A stretch of 64,000 nucleotides of DNA from a virus, in IMG/VR virus record IMGVR_UViG_3300020054_000866, positions 1 through 64,000 of that record; one strand, 5' to 3'. This document shows positions 7,816-15,486 of the stretch, piece after piece. A model generated the notes under the pieces. It had not been told where the DNA came from and did no database searches. It saw only the letters and a list, made by a program, of their open reading frames with translations. Positions within the stretch are counted from its first letter, which is position 1; every line of letters begins with the position of its first letter. Both the position numbers and the translations under genes were made by a program.

Positions 7816-7869
7816 GAGAAGGAGGTTTCTTATCAAGCGACGAGGTAAGCAGAGTGAGCGTAGCGTCAC
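7816..7869 (+). other. Perfect Shine-Dalgarno without a standard start codon
   Basis: GAGAAGGAGG is an almost perfect anti-SD complement. Six bases later there is ATC, not ATG/GTG/TTG, opening a frame of 13 codons to TAA (KRRGKQSERSVT after the first codon). It may be a rare ATC-started leader peptide, a decayed start, or a ribosome-binding decoy. Confidence 0.35.
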
Positions 7870-7889
7870 CTAACAAGGCCTAACGCTAC
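7860..7889. promoter_or_regulatory. Inverted repeat upstream of the lysis terminator
   Basis: GTAGCGT (7860-7866) and ACGCTAC (7883-7889) are perfect 7-nt arms around a 16-nt loop. It lies between the leaderless SD site and the main hairpin; it may fold in the lysis-operon transcript. Confidence 0.4.
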
Positions 7890-7892
7890 CTT

Positions 7893-7939
7893 AGGGGGAT
7901 GGTCCCGCCGTTTCGGAGGTGAGCGGCGGGCATCTCCCT
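7893..7939. terminator. Strong hairpin between convergent lysis genes
   Basis: Arms AGGGGGAT (7893-7900) with ATCTCCCT (7932-7939), and CCCGCCG (7904-7910) with CGGCGGG (7924-7930), form a long stem of about 15 bp with one small bulge. It separates the plus-strand lysis genes from the minus-strand transglycosylase, so it likely acts as a bidirectional terminator, although no long T-run follows. Confidence 0.65.
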
Positions 7940-7952
7940 CTTTAGAGGCAGA

Positions 7953-8591
7953 TTACTTTGAAAAGCCCCACGGCGACCAGCCAGAGTTGTTGCGGATCGC
8001 CAATGCGGCGCGAAGATTTGTCTCGGCGTCATACAACTCGTCGCAATGATCAAGAACCCCTTGCGCTTGTAGCCAGCCGCCAGGCCAGTAGCGGGTTGGC
8101 TTGCACCAGAACTGGTTGATCTGCGTCAGCCCATTGCTACCGCCCATAGGGTCATCGGGGTTGTGCTGCTCGGGGCGGCAACGTGACTCGCGGTATATAG
8201 TATAAGACAGCTTGGGAAGCTGATCTTCTGACCACCCGACCTCTCGGGCCAGATCCATCCACTCGTCGCATCTCCAGTCTGGAGAATTTGATCTGTACGG
8301 CGGTAGAGGATCTGGCTCCCACGCTGGCATTTGCTGGCGACGTTCATCCCCATATGACATAGGTGGTCGAATCTCAACCGAGCGCACAGGTGTAGGCGCT
8401 TCCTCTTCCTCCGCCGCCTCATCATTCATAGGGACGCTCGGAAAATCGTGTCTCAGCAGCTTACGGTAGTCCTCGCTGTCGGCGAACTCTGCCGCCTCTC
8501 GTGCCTCGACGATTTCCTCGAGCGTAGAGATTCCGACCAGCGCGGCCGCCACTAAGCTTAGTAGAGGTAGTAGTGAACCGTTCTGTTTCAT
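7953..8591 (-). CDS. Lytic transglycosylase-like lysozyme with membrane anchor
   Basis: The 212-aa protein has an N-terminal hydrophobic stretch (LLPLLSLVAAALVGIST) fitting a signal peptide or anchor, an acidic Pro-rich spacer, and a C-terminal SLT/lysozyme-like domain (about residues 105-212). The catalytic glutamate is probably Glu135 in YRESRCRPEQHN, followed by NGLTQINQFW. Such enzymes cut the glycan strand. It faces the endolysin, so together they could attack both peptide and glycan bonds, or it may be virion-associated for DNA entry. A GAGGAG site lies 6 nt before the ATG. Confidence 0.82.
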   Translation of the reverse strand: MKQNGSLLPLLSLVAAALVGISTLEEIVEAREAAEFADSEDYRKLLRHDFPSVPMNDEAAEEEEAPTPVRSVEIRPPMSYGDERRQQMPAWEPDPLPPYRSNSPDWRCDEWMDLAREVGWSEDQLPKLSYTIYRESRCRPEQHNPDDPMGGSNGLTQINQFWCKPTRYWPGGWLQAQGVLDHCDELYDAETNLRAALAIRNNSGWSPWGFSK

Positions 8592-8637
8592 TTGGTGCTC
8601 CTCTCATCCCGGGAGAGTGTAGGGAGAAGTATGAGCT

Positions 8638-8643
8638 ACTATA
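8638..8643 (-). promoter_or_regulatory. -10 element for the transglycosylase gene
   Basis: TATAGT on the minus strand would start a transcript near 8631, leaving a 40-nt leader that contains the GAGGAG ribosome site. The -35 is weak. Confidence 0.4.
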
Positions 8644-8707
8644 CCACAAAGATTTCACTTAGATTACATCAACGACCACTTAGACGCAAAGTCCCTGGTC
8701 AGATGGC

Positions 8708-9514
8708 CTAAATCTTTTTGCGTTTGTCACGCCACATGCGGTACGTGTTCGCTCTGCGGTCTCCGTTCCATGGTTTCCATGGCCCACAGTAGTGAACGAT
8801 TACCGGTTTGATCTCAGCCGGGTCCCAGTCATAAGATTTCGTGTTCTTCACGTACGGATTGTCTGGCATGAGGTAGAAGTTGTAAATCAGAGGCAGCTCG
8901 TCCCAGTCGTAGTGAAGAGCGAGAAACAGCGCGTCCTGCGCGCCGTTAAGAAGCTCATCCGACCTCTCTTTGACGATCTTCTTCAATTTTGCTGTCACGC
9001 CGGTTTTTCTCCAGCGCTCGAGGTTCACAATCATCACGCCAGTGCTGAAGTATCTGCCTGGTGTTCCGAGAAGCCTCTCTGCCTCGTTTGGCTGATTCTG
9101 ATCTACCACGGCGATCGTCTGCTCTGGCTCGATACTCAAAAAGTCGGGAAACCGCCTCATGATCAAAATGTCAATATCTAGGTAGTACGCGTATTTGATG
9201 TGTTTTGGCAGAGCCTCGTTCAGAAGACACTTTGCGTACTGAAATGCAGAAATGTCAGGCTCGTCCGGGTCCTGCCAAAACCTCTTTAACTCATCTACGT
9301 GCTTCATAGGCAGAACTGACGTTCTCATGTCAATTCCGTATTTTTCTGCAACATCGCCGATCTTGTCGATGTTCTTTACCTTCGTCCCGCCCTCAAAGAT
9401 GACGTAGATTGGCACCTTGCCATCACAGGCCTCCCACGCATCAACAAGAGCGACAGGTAGGTAGTCAATGTACATATCGTCGGTGATAAAGACGATTGCT
9501 TTGTCATTTTTCAT
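8708..9514 (-). CDS. GT8-like glycosyltransferase
   Basis: The 268-aa product has the hallmarks of family 8 (GT-A fold) retaining glycosyltransferases: a Rossmann-like start (KAIVFITDDMY), the metal-binding DxD in YLDIDIL (Asp113, Asp115), FSTGVMIVNLERWR, a GAQDALF segment, and a C-terminal HYCGPWKPW, matching the HxGxxKPW motif. It transfers a sugar from a nucleotide sugar. The start is ATG 9514 with GAGGA 7 nt upstream; an ATG ten codons earlier lacks a ribosome site. Possible targets are modified DNA bases, phage tail or capsid proteins, or host wall glycans; there is no sequence evidence to choose. Confidence 0.85.
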   Translation of the reverse strand: MKNDKAIVFITDDMYIDYLPVALVDAWEACDGKVPIYVIFEGGTKVKNIDKIGDVAEKYGIDMRTSVLPMKHVDELKRFWQDPDEPDISAFQYAKCLLNEALPKHIKYAYYLDIDILIMRRFPDFLSIEPEQTIAVVDQNQPNEAERLLGTPGRYFSTGVMIVNLERWRKTGVTAKLKKIVKERSDELLNGAQDALFLALHYDWDELPLIYNFYLMPDNPYVKNTKSYDWDPAEIKPVIVHYCGPWKPWNGDRRANTYRMWRDKRKKI

Positions 9515-9721
9515 AGTTTCGTCCTCTTCTTCCTTTTCTATCATAAGGACGGCTGAAAATCGGCACTTTTGACCATTTTAGGCCATATCATTGGTATAAG
9601 TCCGTATGACCCTTGCTTTTCATGGCTTTGTGTTACACAGGCTCAGAAATCAAGGGTATGATAGGGTTAGAACATACACCTTTAACCAAAAAGGTTTACA
9701 TCTCACATTGTACAAAGTGCC
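9515..9721. other. Divergent spacer between GT8 and serine recombinase
   Basis: This spacer is AT-rich with no ORF. It contains AACC-aaaaa-GGTT (about 9685-9697) and an ATTGTAC element near 9707-9713 that recurs downstream of the recombinase. It presumably holds promoters for both genes, but no convincing -35/-10 pair was found. Confidence 0.4.
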
Positions 9722-10447
9722 GTGACTTCCATGAAAGATAAGGACCTCGCTTTACTATACGCTCGGGTCTCAACCAGCATCCAGGCGTCAGACGGTATCT
9801 CATTGGACGCGCAAGAGCGTGATCTTGTTCGAGCAGCGGAACTTGCCGGGTTCACACGATATGAGATCCTCCGCGAAGAGGGTCGCTCAGGCAAGTCGAT
9901 CTCCGGCCGGCCGGTTTTGAAAGAAGCTCTAGAGCGACTTGACGCTGGCACCGCCGGCGCACTCTTTGTCACTAGAATTGACAGACTTGCTCGATCAACA
10001 AAGGACTTTCTCAGCATAATCGACAGAGCCAGTAAATTTGACTGGAGAGTAGTTCTTCTCGACCTCAACCTTGACACGTCTACGTACCAGGGACGTTTTG
10101 TCGTCACGATAATGAGCGCGCTAGCAGAAATGGAACGCGCGATCATCGCCGAGCGCCAGAAGGACGTTCATCGTGATCGACGAGAGAAAGGTATCGTCTG
10201 GGGTGTTGACAAAGGTCCAAAGCGAATTATCTCAGATAGCACGCTTGAAACAATCGACCAACTTCGATCTACTGGCATGTCGTATCATAAGATTGCACAG
10301 AAGCTCAACACAGACGGTGTAGAAACTCCGTTTGAAAAGACCTGGCACGCATCATCTGTACGCCGAGCTTATCTTCTTGAAGAAAAAATATCGGGGCCGG
10401 GAGAGCTGCCCGTCAGCCAAGAGCAGCTCAATCCCGACCCCGAATGA
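9722..10447 (+). CDS. Small serine recombinase (resolvase/invertase family)
   Basis: The 241-aa protein has the N-terminal catalytic domain of serine recombinases with the nucleophile serine in YARVSTS (Ser17 from the GTG start), TRIDRLARS, and the long E-helix region (MSALAEMERAIIAERQKD). A helix-turn-helix follows (MSYHKIAQKLNTDG). It is far shorter than large serine integrases, so resolution or inversion of DNA is likelier than classic integration. GTG 9722 is used here; ATG 9731 is an alternative. It sits alone between GT8 and the primase, flanked by ATTGTAC-containing sites that are candidates for its recombination sites (inference). Confidence 0.9.
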   Translation: MTSMKDKDLALLYARVSTSIQASDGISLDAQERDLVRAAELAGFTRYEILREEGRSGKSISGRPVLKEALERLDAGTAGALFVTRIDRLARSTKDFLSIIDRASKFDWRVVLLDLNLDTSTYQGRFVVTIMSALAEMERAIIAERQKDVHRDRREKGIVWGVDKGPKRIISDSTLETIDQLRSTGMSYHKIAQKLNTDGVETPFEKTWHASSVRRAYLLEEKISGPGELPVSQEQLNPDPE

Positions 10448-10479
10448 CGTCGCTCTCTCCCAAAGCGTCGTCGATCTGT

Positions 10480-10496
10480 GTACAATTACATTGTAC
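10480..10496. repeat. Palindrome GTACAAT-tac-ATTGTAC next to the recombinase gene
   Basis: Perfect 7-nt arms lie in the 69-nt spacer between the convergent recombinase and primase genes. A half-site ATTGTAC also occurs just upstream of the recombinase start. It could be a recombinase-binding crossover site or a weak terminator. Confidence 0.5.
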
Positions 10497-10516
10497 CATA
10501 ATCCTATTGGTAAATG

Positions 10517-13138
10517 TTATCTCGCGAATCTTGTAGCAACGGACCAATCAACCTCAGTCGAGGCGACCGTTCGTGGCATTAGCATCATTCCAAGAATCTC
10601 GGCTCTAGAACCGAAGCCGTTGATCTCGATCCCACGCTCTGACAACTTACGTTGAAACGCGATCTGAGTCATCGGCTTCTCGCCTCGTTCCTCACTCCAG
10701 ACTCGGTAAATTGCGTACAGCGACTTAATTGGCACTGAACCGCCTTCGGTCTCCTTAGTCTCTTCAAGGAGAAAGAATCCGATACGATCTTCGTTCTTGC
10801 GGTAGATGTCAGCAGCTTCTGTGACAGCCTTACACCAACCAAGAGAGTCTCTTGCGCTCGACCCAAGAAGTTTGATCGCGCCTTCAACAGCCCACGACAG
10901 CACAGCCGGCAGCGCGCCTTCTGGGTCGAAGATGTAGTGCTTCAAATCAGGGTCCGGGTTCTCAGGGACTTTTGTCAGAGGCACTGGTCTGATGCGTCTC
11001 CACATCGCGTCATCGGTGATGACTGGTCTGTGGTTTGTAGTGACCCAAAGCTTTGCACGCGACTGGAACGTGAATGGCTTTTCTCCAGGAGAGCGAGCCG
11101 AGATCTCAGAAGAACCGGTGAGCTTCTTGACTGAGTTTTCTTTCATTCTCTCAGTTTCAGGGAGCTCGTCAACCCAAACAAGACGACGACCGCGAAGCTC
11201 TGCCCAGTGATACAGATCTGATCCGTGCGCCTGTCCGTCACCCTGCGCAAGAATGCTCGAGTCAAGTGGCCACGCGTATTGTGACGTTCCCATCGCTTTC
11301 ACAAGCGCTTCGACAAGAGTGTTCTTACCAGAGCCTGGAGGTCCGTACACTAAGAACATGATGTCGTGAGTACGAAGACCTGTCAACGAGTATCCGGCAG
11401 CTTTTTGCAACCACTCTTGAAGTTCCTTGTCGCCGCCTGTAGCAAAGTCAAGGAATTGCTCCCAGCGAATATTCCGAATCCCCGGGTTGTACGCAACTGG
11501 CGCACGTCTCGTGATGTAGAGATCTGGTCGACCGCGAAGAAGCTCGCCCGTTCTCAGGTCGATGACACCGTTCGCTACTCCAAGAAGAGTTTCGTCACTG
11601 TCCCATGACTCGACTGGGATGAGAATTCTTGGGTCGGAGTTGGCGCTTTCAATCGCGCCGCTGATACGAGCGTTTGACTTTGCCTGTTGCGCCCAGCGAA
11701 TTACCTCAGACTGTTTGTCAGCATCGTCGAGGTAGTGCGTCACCTCGCTAGCGATGATCGGCGCAAGCTTCTTAGACAGCTCGCGCATCTCAAGATTTTC
11801 TGCGTCTGGCTTCCAGTATCCGCCGTCCCAGTGGAACCAGCCTAGTCCCGGAGTGTACCGAATAGCAGCACCAAACGAATCCACGAGACGTCGTCCATTG
11901 CCAGTATCTGAGAGGGTACGCTTTCCAGGCTCCCCGCCTTCCCCTGCCCCAAGCGCGTCAGGGTCTTGTGGTACGTCGATATTTGAGATGCTAGACGCGT
12001 CGGCAATCGAATCGCCGTCTTTAATGGCACTGTATACACTGCCAGAGATAGTGCCAGGTAGATGTACGTCATCAGCAGAGGGAGCACTCGAGCTTTTCTG
12101 CGTTGCCGATTCTTTCTTATCTCCAACGCTCGCACGACTCTCCTCCTGCGATTTATTTGCCCATTCCTGTAGACCCGGCCAAAGCTTTTCAGTCTTAGGG
12201 TTGTTGACAACAAAATCAATAGCGCGACGCACGTGCATAAGAAGTCCGCCGGAGCCCTCGAGCTCAAGTGGTGGCCGCACCTTCTCTGCGTTGAAACGAA
12301 TCATCATTGTTTCAACAGCCAAACGACCGGCTTCAGTATTTACTGGAAACTTGTTCGCAAGAGCGCACGCCATAGCGTAGATATCTACAGCGCGCGATCC
12401 TTCGTCGATACCTTCGTCAAGAAGGCGATCAACATCTACTCTCTCACCGGCAAACTCTAGCCCGTCAAGAAAACCCCACTCGCCCTCAGCAAGTGCTGTC
12501 TCCAATCTCTTCGACCTCTTGCGAAGAGATGCAAGTAGTTCTTCAGGCGCCTCTGCTATTTCAATTTCCCATGGAGCCTTGCCCGGCGCCCAGTCGTAGC
12601 ACACTCCAGAGAAGTGACGAGACGGTGCGATAAGCACATAGCCATTGTGCTTGATATCAATTCCACCAAGCCCAGACTTTTTTAGATTGCCAACAAGTCC
12701 TTCGGACTGATCGCACTTGTAGAAGAGATGTCGGCCACGAACTGAGCGCCCGTTCATAGAGTACTCGCCAGTGATCGCCTCTACCGTCGGAGGAAGCGCT
12801 CCATCGACCAGAGCTTCAAACTTCTCAAACGAGTCAGGTCCACCAGAGCGAGGGTCGATGTCGATAACAAAGAAACCGCTTGGCTTGCAAAAGACGCTGA
12901 CGTTATTCTGCGGTGACTTTGTCCACCACTCGTCTACTATGGAGACGTCGCTCGTCGCATGAAGATTCCACTCCGGAATGCTCGGATGCTTTCCGACGTC
13001 TTTTGGCTCAGGGTGTGTGCCGCCGCACGTGCATCGGCCGTTGTCAATGCCATAGCATGGCATGACGTGCCAACCCTGCGCGGCGTACCACGAGGCTGCC
13101 GGCCCAAGACGGCCCTCTGCGTCTGCCCACGTGCTCAC
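10517..13138 (-). CDS. Bifunctional primase-polymerase fused to a D5/P4-type helicase
   Basis: This 873-aa protein starts with a prim-pol domain (about residues 10-220): FFVIDIDPRSGG carries the catalytic Asp93 and Asp95, with a later NGRSVRGRHLFYK motif. A linker of low complexity (about 310-400, rich in Ser/Asp/Gly) leads to a D5-N region and a superfamily 3 ATPase with Walker A GPPGSGKNTL near residue 600, then Walker B-like RRLVWVDELPE and sensor motif WVTTNHRP. Such proteins make primers and unwind DNA at phage origins. The GTG start is the only standard start after an in-frame stop upstream. It is the main replication-initiation candidate of the window. Confidence 0.93.
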   Translation of the reverse strand: MSTWADAEGRLGPAASWYAAQGWHVMPCYGIDNGRCTCGGTHPEPKDVGKHPSIPEWNLHATSDVSIVDEWWTKSPQNNVSVFCKPSGFFVIDIDPRSGGPDSFEKFEALVDGALPPTVEAITGEYSMNGRSVRGRHLFYKCDQSEGLVGNLKKSGLGGIDIKHNGYVLIAPSRHFSGVCYDWAPGKAPWEIEIAEAPEELLASLRKRSKRLETALAEGEWGFLDGLEFAGERVDVDRLLDEGIDEGSRAVDIYAMACALANKFPVNTEAGRLAVETMMIRFNAEKVRPPLELEGSGGLLMHVRRAIDFVVNNPKTEKLWPGLQEWANKSQEESRASVGDKKESATQKSSSAPSADDVHLPGTISGSVYSAIKDGDSIADASSISNIDVPQDPDALGAGEGGEPGKRTLSDTGNGRRLVDSFGAAIRYTPGLGWFHWDGGYWKPDAENLEMRELSKKLAPIIASEVTHYLDDADKQSEVIRWAQQAKSNARISGAIESANSDPRILIPVESWDSDETLLGVANGVIDLRTGELLRGRPDLYITRRAPVAYNPGIRNIRWEQFLDFATGGDKELQEWLQKAAGYSLTGLRTHDIMFLVYGPPGSGKNTLVEALVKAMGTSQYAWPLDSSILAQGDGQAHGSDLYHWAELRGRRLVWVDELPETERMKENSVKKLTGSSEISARSPGEKPFTFQSRAKLWVTTNHRPVITDDAMWRRIRPVPLTKVPENPDPDLKHYIFDPEGALPAVLSWAVEGAIKLLGSSARDSLGWCKAVTEAADIYRKNEDRIGFFLLEETKETEGGSVPIKSLYAIYRVWSEERGEKPMTQIAFQRKLSERGIEINGFGSRAEILGMMLMPRTVASTEVDWSVATRFAR

Positions 13139-13400
13139 TGCGGGCGTACGATTCTGTTTAGTGAGAGATCAAATGACTTACACATTCCCTGCGACGACAA
13201 GATGTTGTTAGAAGACTGACGGTCTTCGGTGGCTGACTGCTTGGACACTATACACATTTCTTCGACTCAAGACCTGACGAACTCAAAAAAGTGGGAATAC
13301 TTCTAACTATATCACAGTGTGTGCAGAGAGATTGTGATATTGTTCTGTACATCATTTAGTACATAGTGCTAAATAGTCAGCACCTTCAGCGAGGTAGTAC
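13139..13400. promoter_or_regulatory. AT-rich divergent spacer with inverted repeats; origin or operator candidate
   Basis: The 262-nt spacer has no gene. It contains perfect arms ATATCACA (13309-13316) and TGTGATAT (13333-13340) around 16 nt, followed by repeated GTACAT motifs (13347-13352, 13365-13370, and again at the next gene start near 13396). Location beside the prim-pol/helicase gene makes it a reasonable replication-origin or repressor-operator candidate; neither is proven. Confidence 0.45.
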
Positions 13401-13649
13401 ATGGGAAAGCTTTTTGATGAGATACAGGAGTCTAACGTCGTGAAAGGAAGCAAGTCACGAATAGTAGAAATCCTAGATCATCTCGATAAGACAGACAGAA
13501 AAGATCTTATTGAGGCGCTAAATGATCATAGCATACCGGCATCAAACATTTCAAGAGCAATGGCAAAACGCGGGCACAAACTTGCTGTGCACGTCATTAC
13601 CCGCTATCGACGCGGAGAATTGGTGACAAAGATCGATGAGTCTCTCTGA
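13401..13649 (+). CDS. Small basic protein, possible DNA-binding
   Basis: The 82-aa protein contains two helical parts: VEILDHLDKTDRKDLIEAL and a segment with an HTH look (IPASNISRAMAKRGHKL). A GAGGTA ribosome site lies 6 nt before the ATG. It overlaps the metallophosphoesterase by 14 nt, which suggests a coupled pair. No family is recognised with certainty. Confidence 0.55.
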   Translation: MGKLFDEIQESNVVKGSKSRIVEILDHLDKTDRKDLIEALNDHSIPASNISRAMAKRGHKLAVHVITRYRRGELVTKIDESL

Positions 13650-14652
13650 CGATATCAACGCCGAAGACGAAATTATCGAGCTTCGAAAAGCTCTGAAAAG
13701 AGCGCAGCAAGCCGAGTACAAGGCAAAGCGAAAGAGCGAAGAGATCGTCGAGGCCGTGTACAGAGCCGCGAAGGACTCTGCAACTGCTGTAGGCCGCGGG
13801 TCTAAGTACGCTGTAAGCGCGCCACCAAAGGATAGTAGAAAGTCTCGAGCAGAGGTTGCACTTGTGCACGCGACAGACTGGCAAAACGGTAAGAAGACAG
13901 TGAGCTACGGAATGGCGACGTGCGCTCAAAGAATGGAGCAGTTCGCAGAAAAGGTCCTCGAGCTCACGACTCTACAAAGAACTCATCACCCAGTGAAGGA
14001 ATGTGTTCTTATGTTTGGCGGCGACATGGTCGAAGGCATCACGATCTTCCCGGGCCAGGCCTGGGAGGTTGAAGCGCATCTTTTTGAGCAACTCTTCGAA
14101 ACAGTTGCAATTGAAGAATCATTAGTAAGAACTTTAGCGGGTTTCTTTGAGAAGGTTCACGTTGTCTGCGAATACGGAAACCACGGGCGTCTAGGCCGCC
14201 GCGGCGAGCTGCCGGCCGGCGACAATATTGACGCTATGACGTATCGGATCGCCCAAGACAGAACTAAGGATCTGAAAAATGTGACATGGCAGATGTCTGG
14301 TGACTGGTTTCAGATCGTCGAGATTGGTAACTATCGCGCGCTTCTAGTGCATGGCGACGAGATCAAATCATTCGGTGGCAATACACCAGCCTTCGGTATT
14401 CTGAGAAAGGCCAACGCGTGGGCAACTGGCGTCATCGACGAATTCCAAGATGTCTACATGGGCCACTGGCATACTCCAATGTCGTTGACAATGTCAAATG
14501 GTGGACGGGTATTCGTGTCAGGTTCACCAGAATCTCACAACGAGTACGCCAGAGAATTTGTCGCAGCAGTTGGAAAGCCGTCTCAGCGGCTTCATTTTGT
14601 TGACCCAGACAAGGCTAGGGTTACCGCAGAATACGTTGTGTGGCTTGATTGA
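13636..14652 (+). CDS. Calcineurin-like metallophosphoesterase
   Basis: The 338-aa protein starts with a coiled-coil-like charged region (residues 1-50) and continues with the metallophosphoesterase motifs in order: ATDWQNGK, GGDMVEG, YGNHGRLG, VHGDE and GHWHTP. These residues bind two metals for phosphodiester hydrolysis. Related phage proteins are often annotated as Mre11/SbcD-like nucleases, but no partner SMC-like ATPase is visible here. It is preceded by a small DNA-binding candidate and followed by the tail-fibre array. First-motif His is replaced by Gln, a known variation that can change activity. Confidence 0.87.
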   Translation: MSLSDDINAEDEIIELRKALKRAQQAEYKAKRKSEEIVEAVYRAAKDSATAVGRGSKYAVSAPPKDSRKSRAEVALVHATDWQNGKKTVSYGMATCAQRMEQFAEKVLELTTLQRTHHPVKECVLMFGGDMVEGITIFPGQAWEVEAHLFEQLFETVAIEESLVRTLAGFFEKVHVVCEYGNHGRLGRRGELPAGDNIDAMTYRIAQDRTKDLKNVTWQMSGDWFQIVEIGNYRALLVHGDEIKSFGGNTPAFGILRKANAWATGVIDEFQDVYMGHWHTPMSLTMSNGGRVFVSGSPESHNEYAREFVAAVGKPSQRLHFVDPDKARVTAEYVVWLD

Positions 14653-14726
14653 TAAGCAGTTTTTCTTTCTCGCAGCTTGACGCCTTTGATAGGATATCTA
14701 AGGACACCTAGACCTGGAGAAACGAT

Positions 14727-15470
14727 GTGGCCTGGCCAGCAGACGTACTTACTAGAACTGTCACAGGCACGTATCTAACTGGTGTCGGGTCTGCGGCACG
14801 CGGGCGCGTGACATTCACGCCGACGACACGAGTTGTCGATATTGAAGATTCTATAGTTATAGAAGACTCTCTAACTGCCGTACTAAACTCAAATGGCTCC
14901 TTTAGCATAGATCTTCCGACCACAGACAATGATGCATTAGTACCTAGCAACTGGACTTACGAAGTTCAGGTTCGTCTTTTTGGTGTAAAGCCAAGAAAAT
15001 TCTATGCGTATCTGCCATATGGCGACGGATCTTCTGTTGATCTAAACACAGATATAAGTGGCGACGAAGGTTACACTCCAGGTGGATCAAGTTCTACTTC
15101 AGGTCTTAGAGGCCCGGTGGGGCCAAGAGGCCCAGGGATAGTCACGGGCTCTGGCGCTCCATCAAATCTTGTAGGTTTCGACGACGATATCTACATTGAC
15201 ACAACTACGGGAGATCTGTACGGCCCTAAGGCGGACGGATCTTGGCCCCCTACGCCGCTGTACAGTCCCGGGGATACGAGAAGGCACATTCATTCGCAGA
15301 TATCTCCATCTTCTACTTGGACAATTACACACGATCTTAGCGGCTACCCTGCTGTAAGTGTAGTGGACACTGCCGGCACACTCGTTTATGGCGAAATAAG
15401 TTATAGTAGTACTACAGAAGTGGTCGTTTCTTTTAGCGCACCATTTGCCGGTTACGCGTACCTCACATAG
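14727..15470 (+). CDS. Minor tail protein with collagen-like segment
   Basis: The 247-aa protein has an N-terminal beta domain (RTVTGTYLTGVGSAARGRVTFTP), a middle beta-rich part, a short collagen-like GLRGPVGPRGPGI, then a C-terminal domain beginning HIHSQISPSSTWTITHDL and ending in VSFSAPFAGYAYLT, a combination common in tail proteins of actinophages. The GTG start at 14727 follows GGAG by about 9 nt. It opens the 26-kb tail-fibre array and is likely the adaptor between tail tip and fibres, which is inference from position. Confidence 0.8.
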   Translation: MAWPADVLTRTVTGTYLTGVGSAARGRVTFTPTTRVVDIEDSIVIEDSLTAVLNSNGSFSIDLPTTDNDALVPSNWTYEVQVRLFGVKPRKFYAYLPYGDGSSVDLNTDISGDEGYTPGGSSSTSGLRGPVGPRGPGIVTGSGAPSNLVGFDDDIYIDTTTGDLYGPKADGSWPPTPLYSPGDTRRHIHSQISPSSTWTITHDLSGYPAVSVVDTAGTLVYGEISYSSTTEVVVSFSAPFAGYAYLT

Positions 15471-15486
15471 CCAATAGGAGCCTGGA

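Noticed and set aside
7780-7952. A tRNA or other small RNA gene in the lysis spacer
   Set aside because: The stems do not form a cloverleaf and no T-loop consensus is present; a terminator plus small hairpin explains the structure.
9722-10447. Phage integrase proving a temperate lifestyle
   Set aside because: The protein is only 241 aa and resolvase-like; no repressor, excisionase or att pair was identified, and the polymerase carries Tyr at position 762.
11754-12380. 208-aa plus-strand frame opposite the prim-pol/helicase gene
   Set aside because: It is antisense to a well-supported 873-aa gene and has no recognisable motifs.
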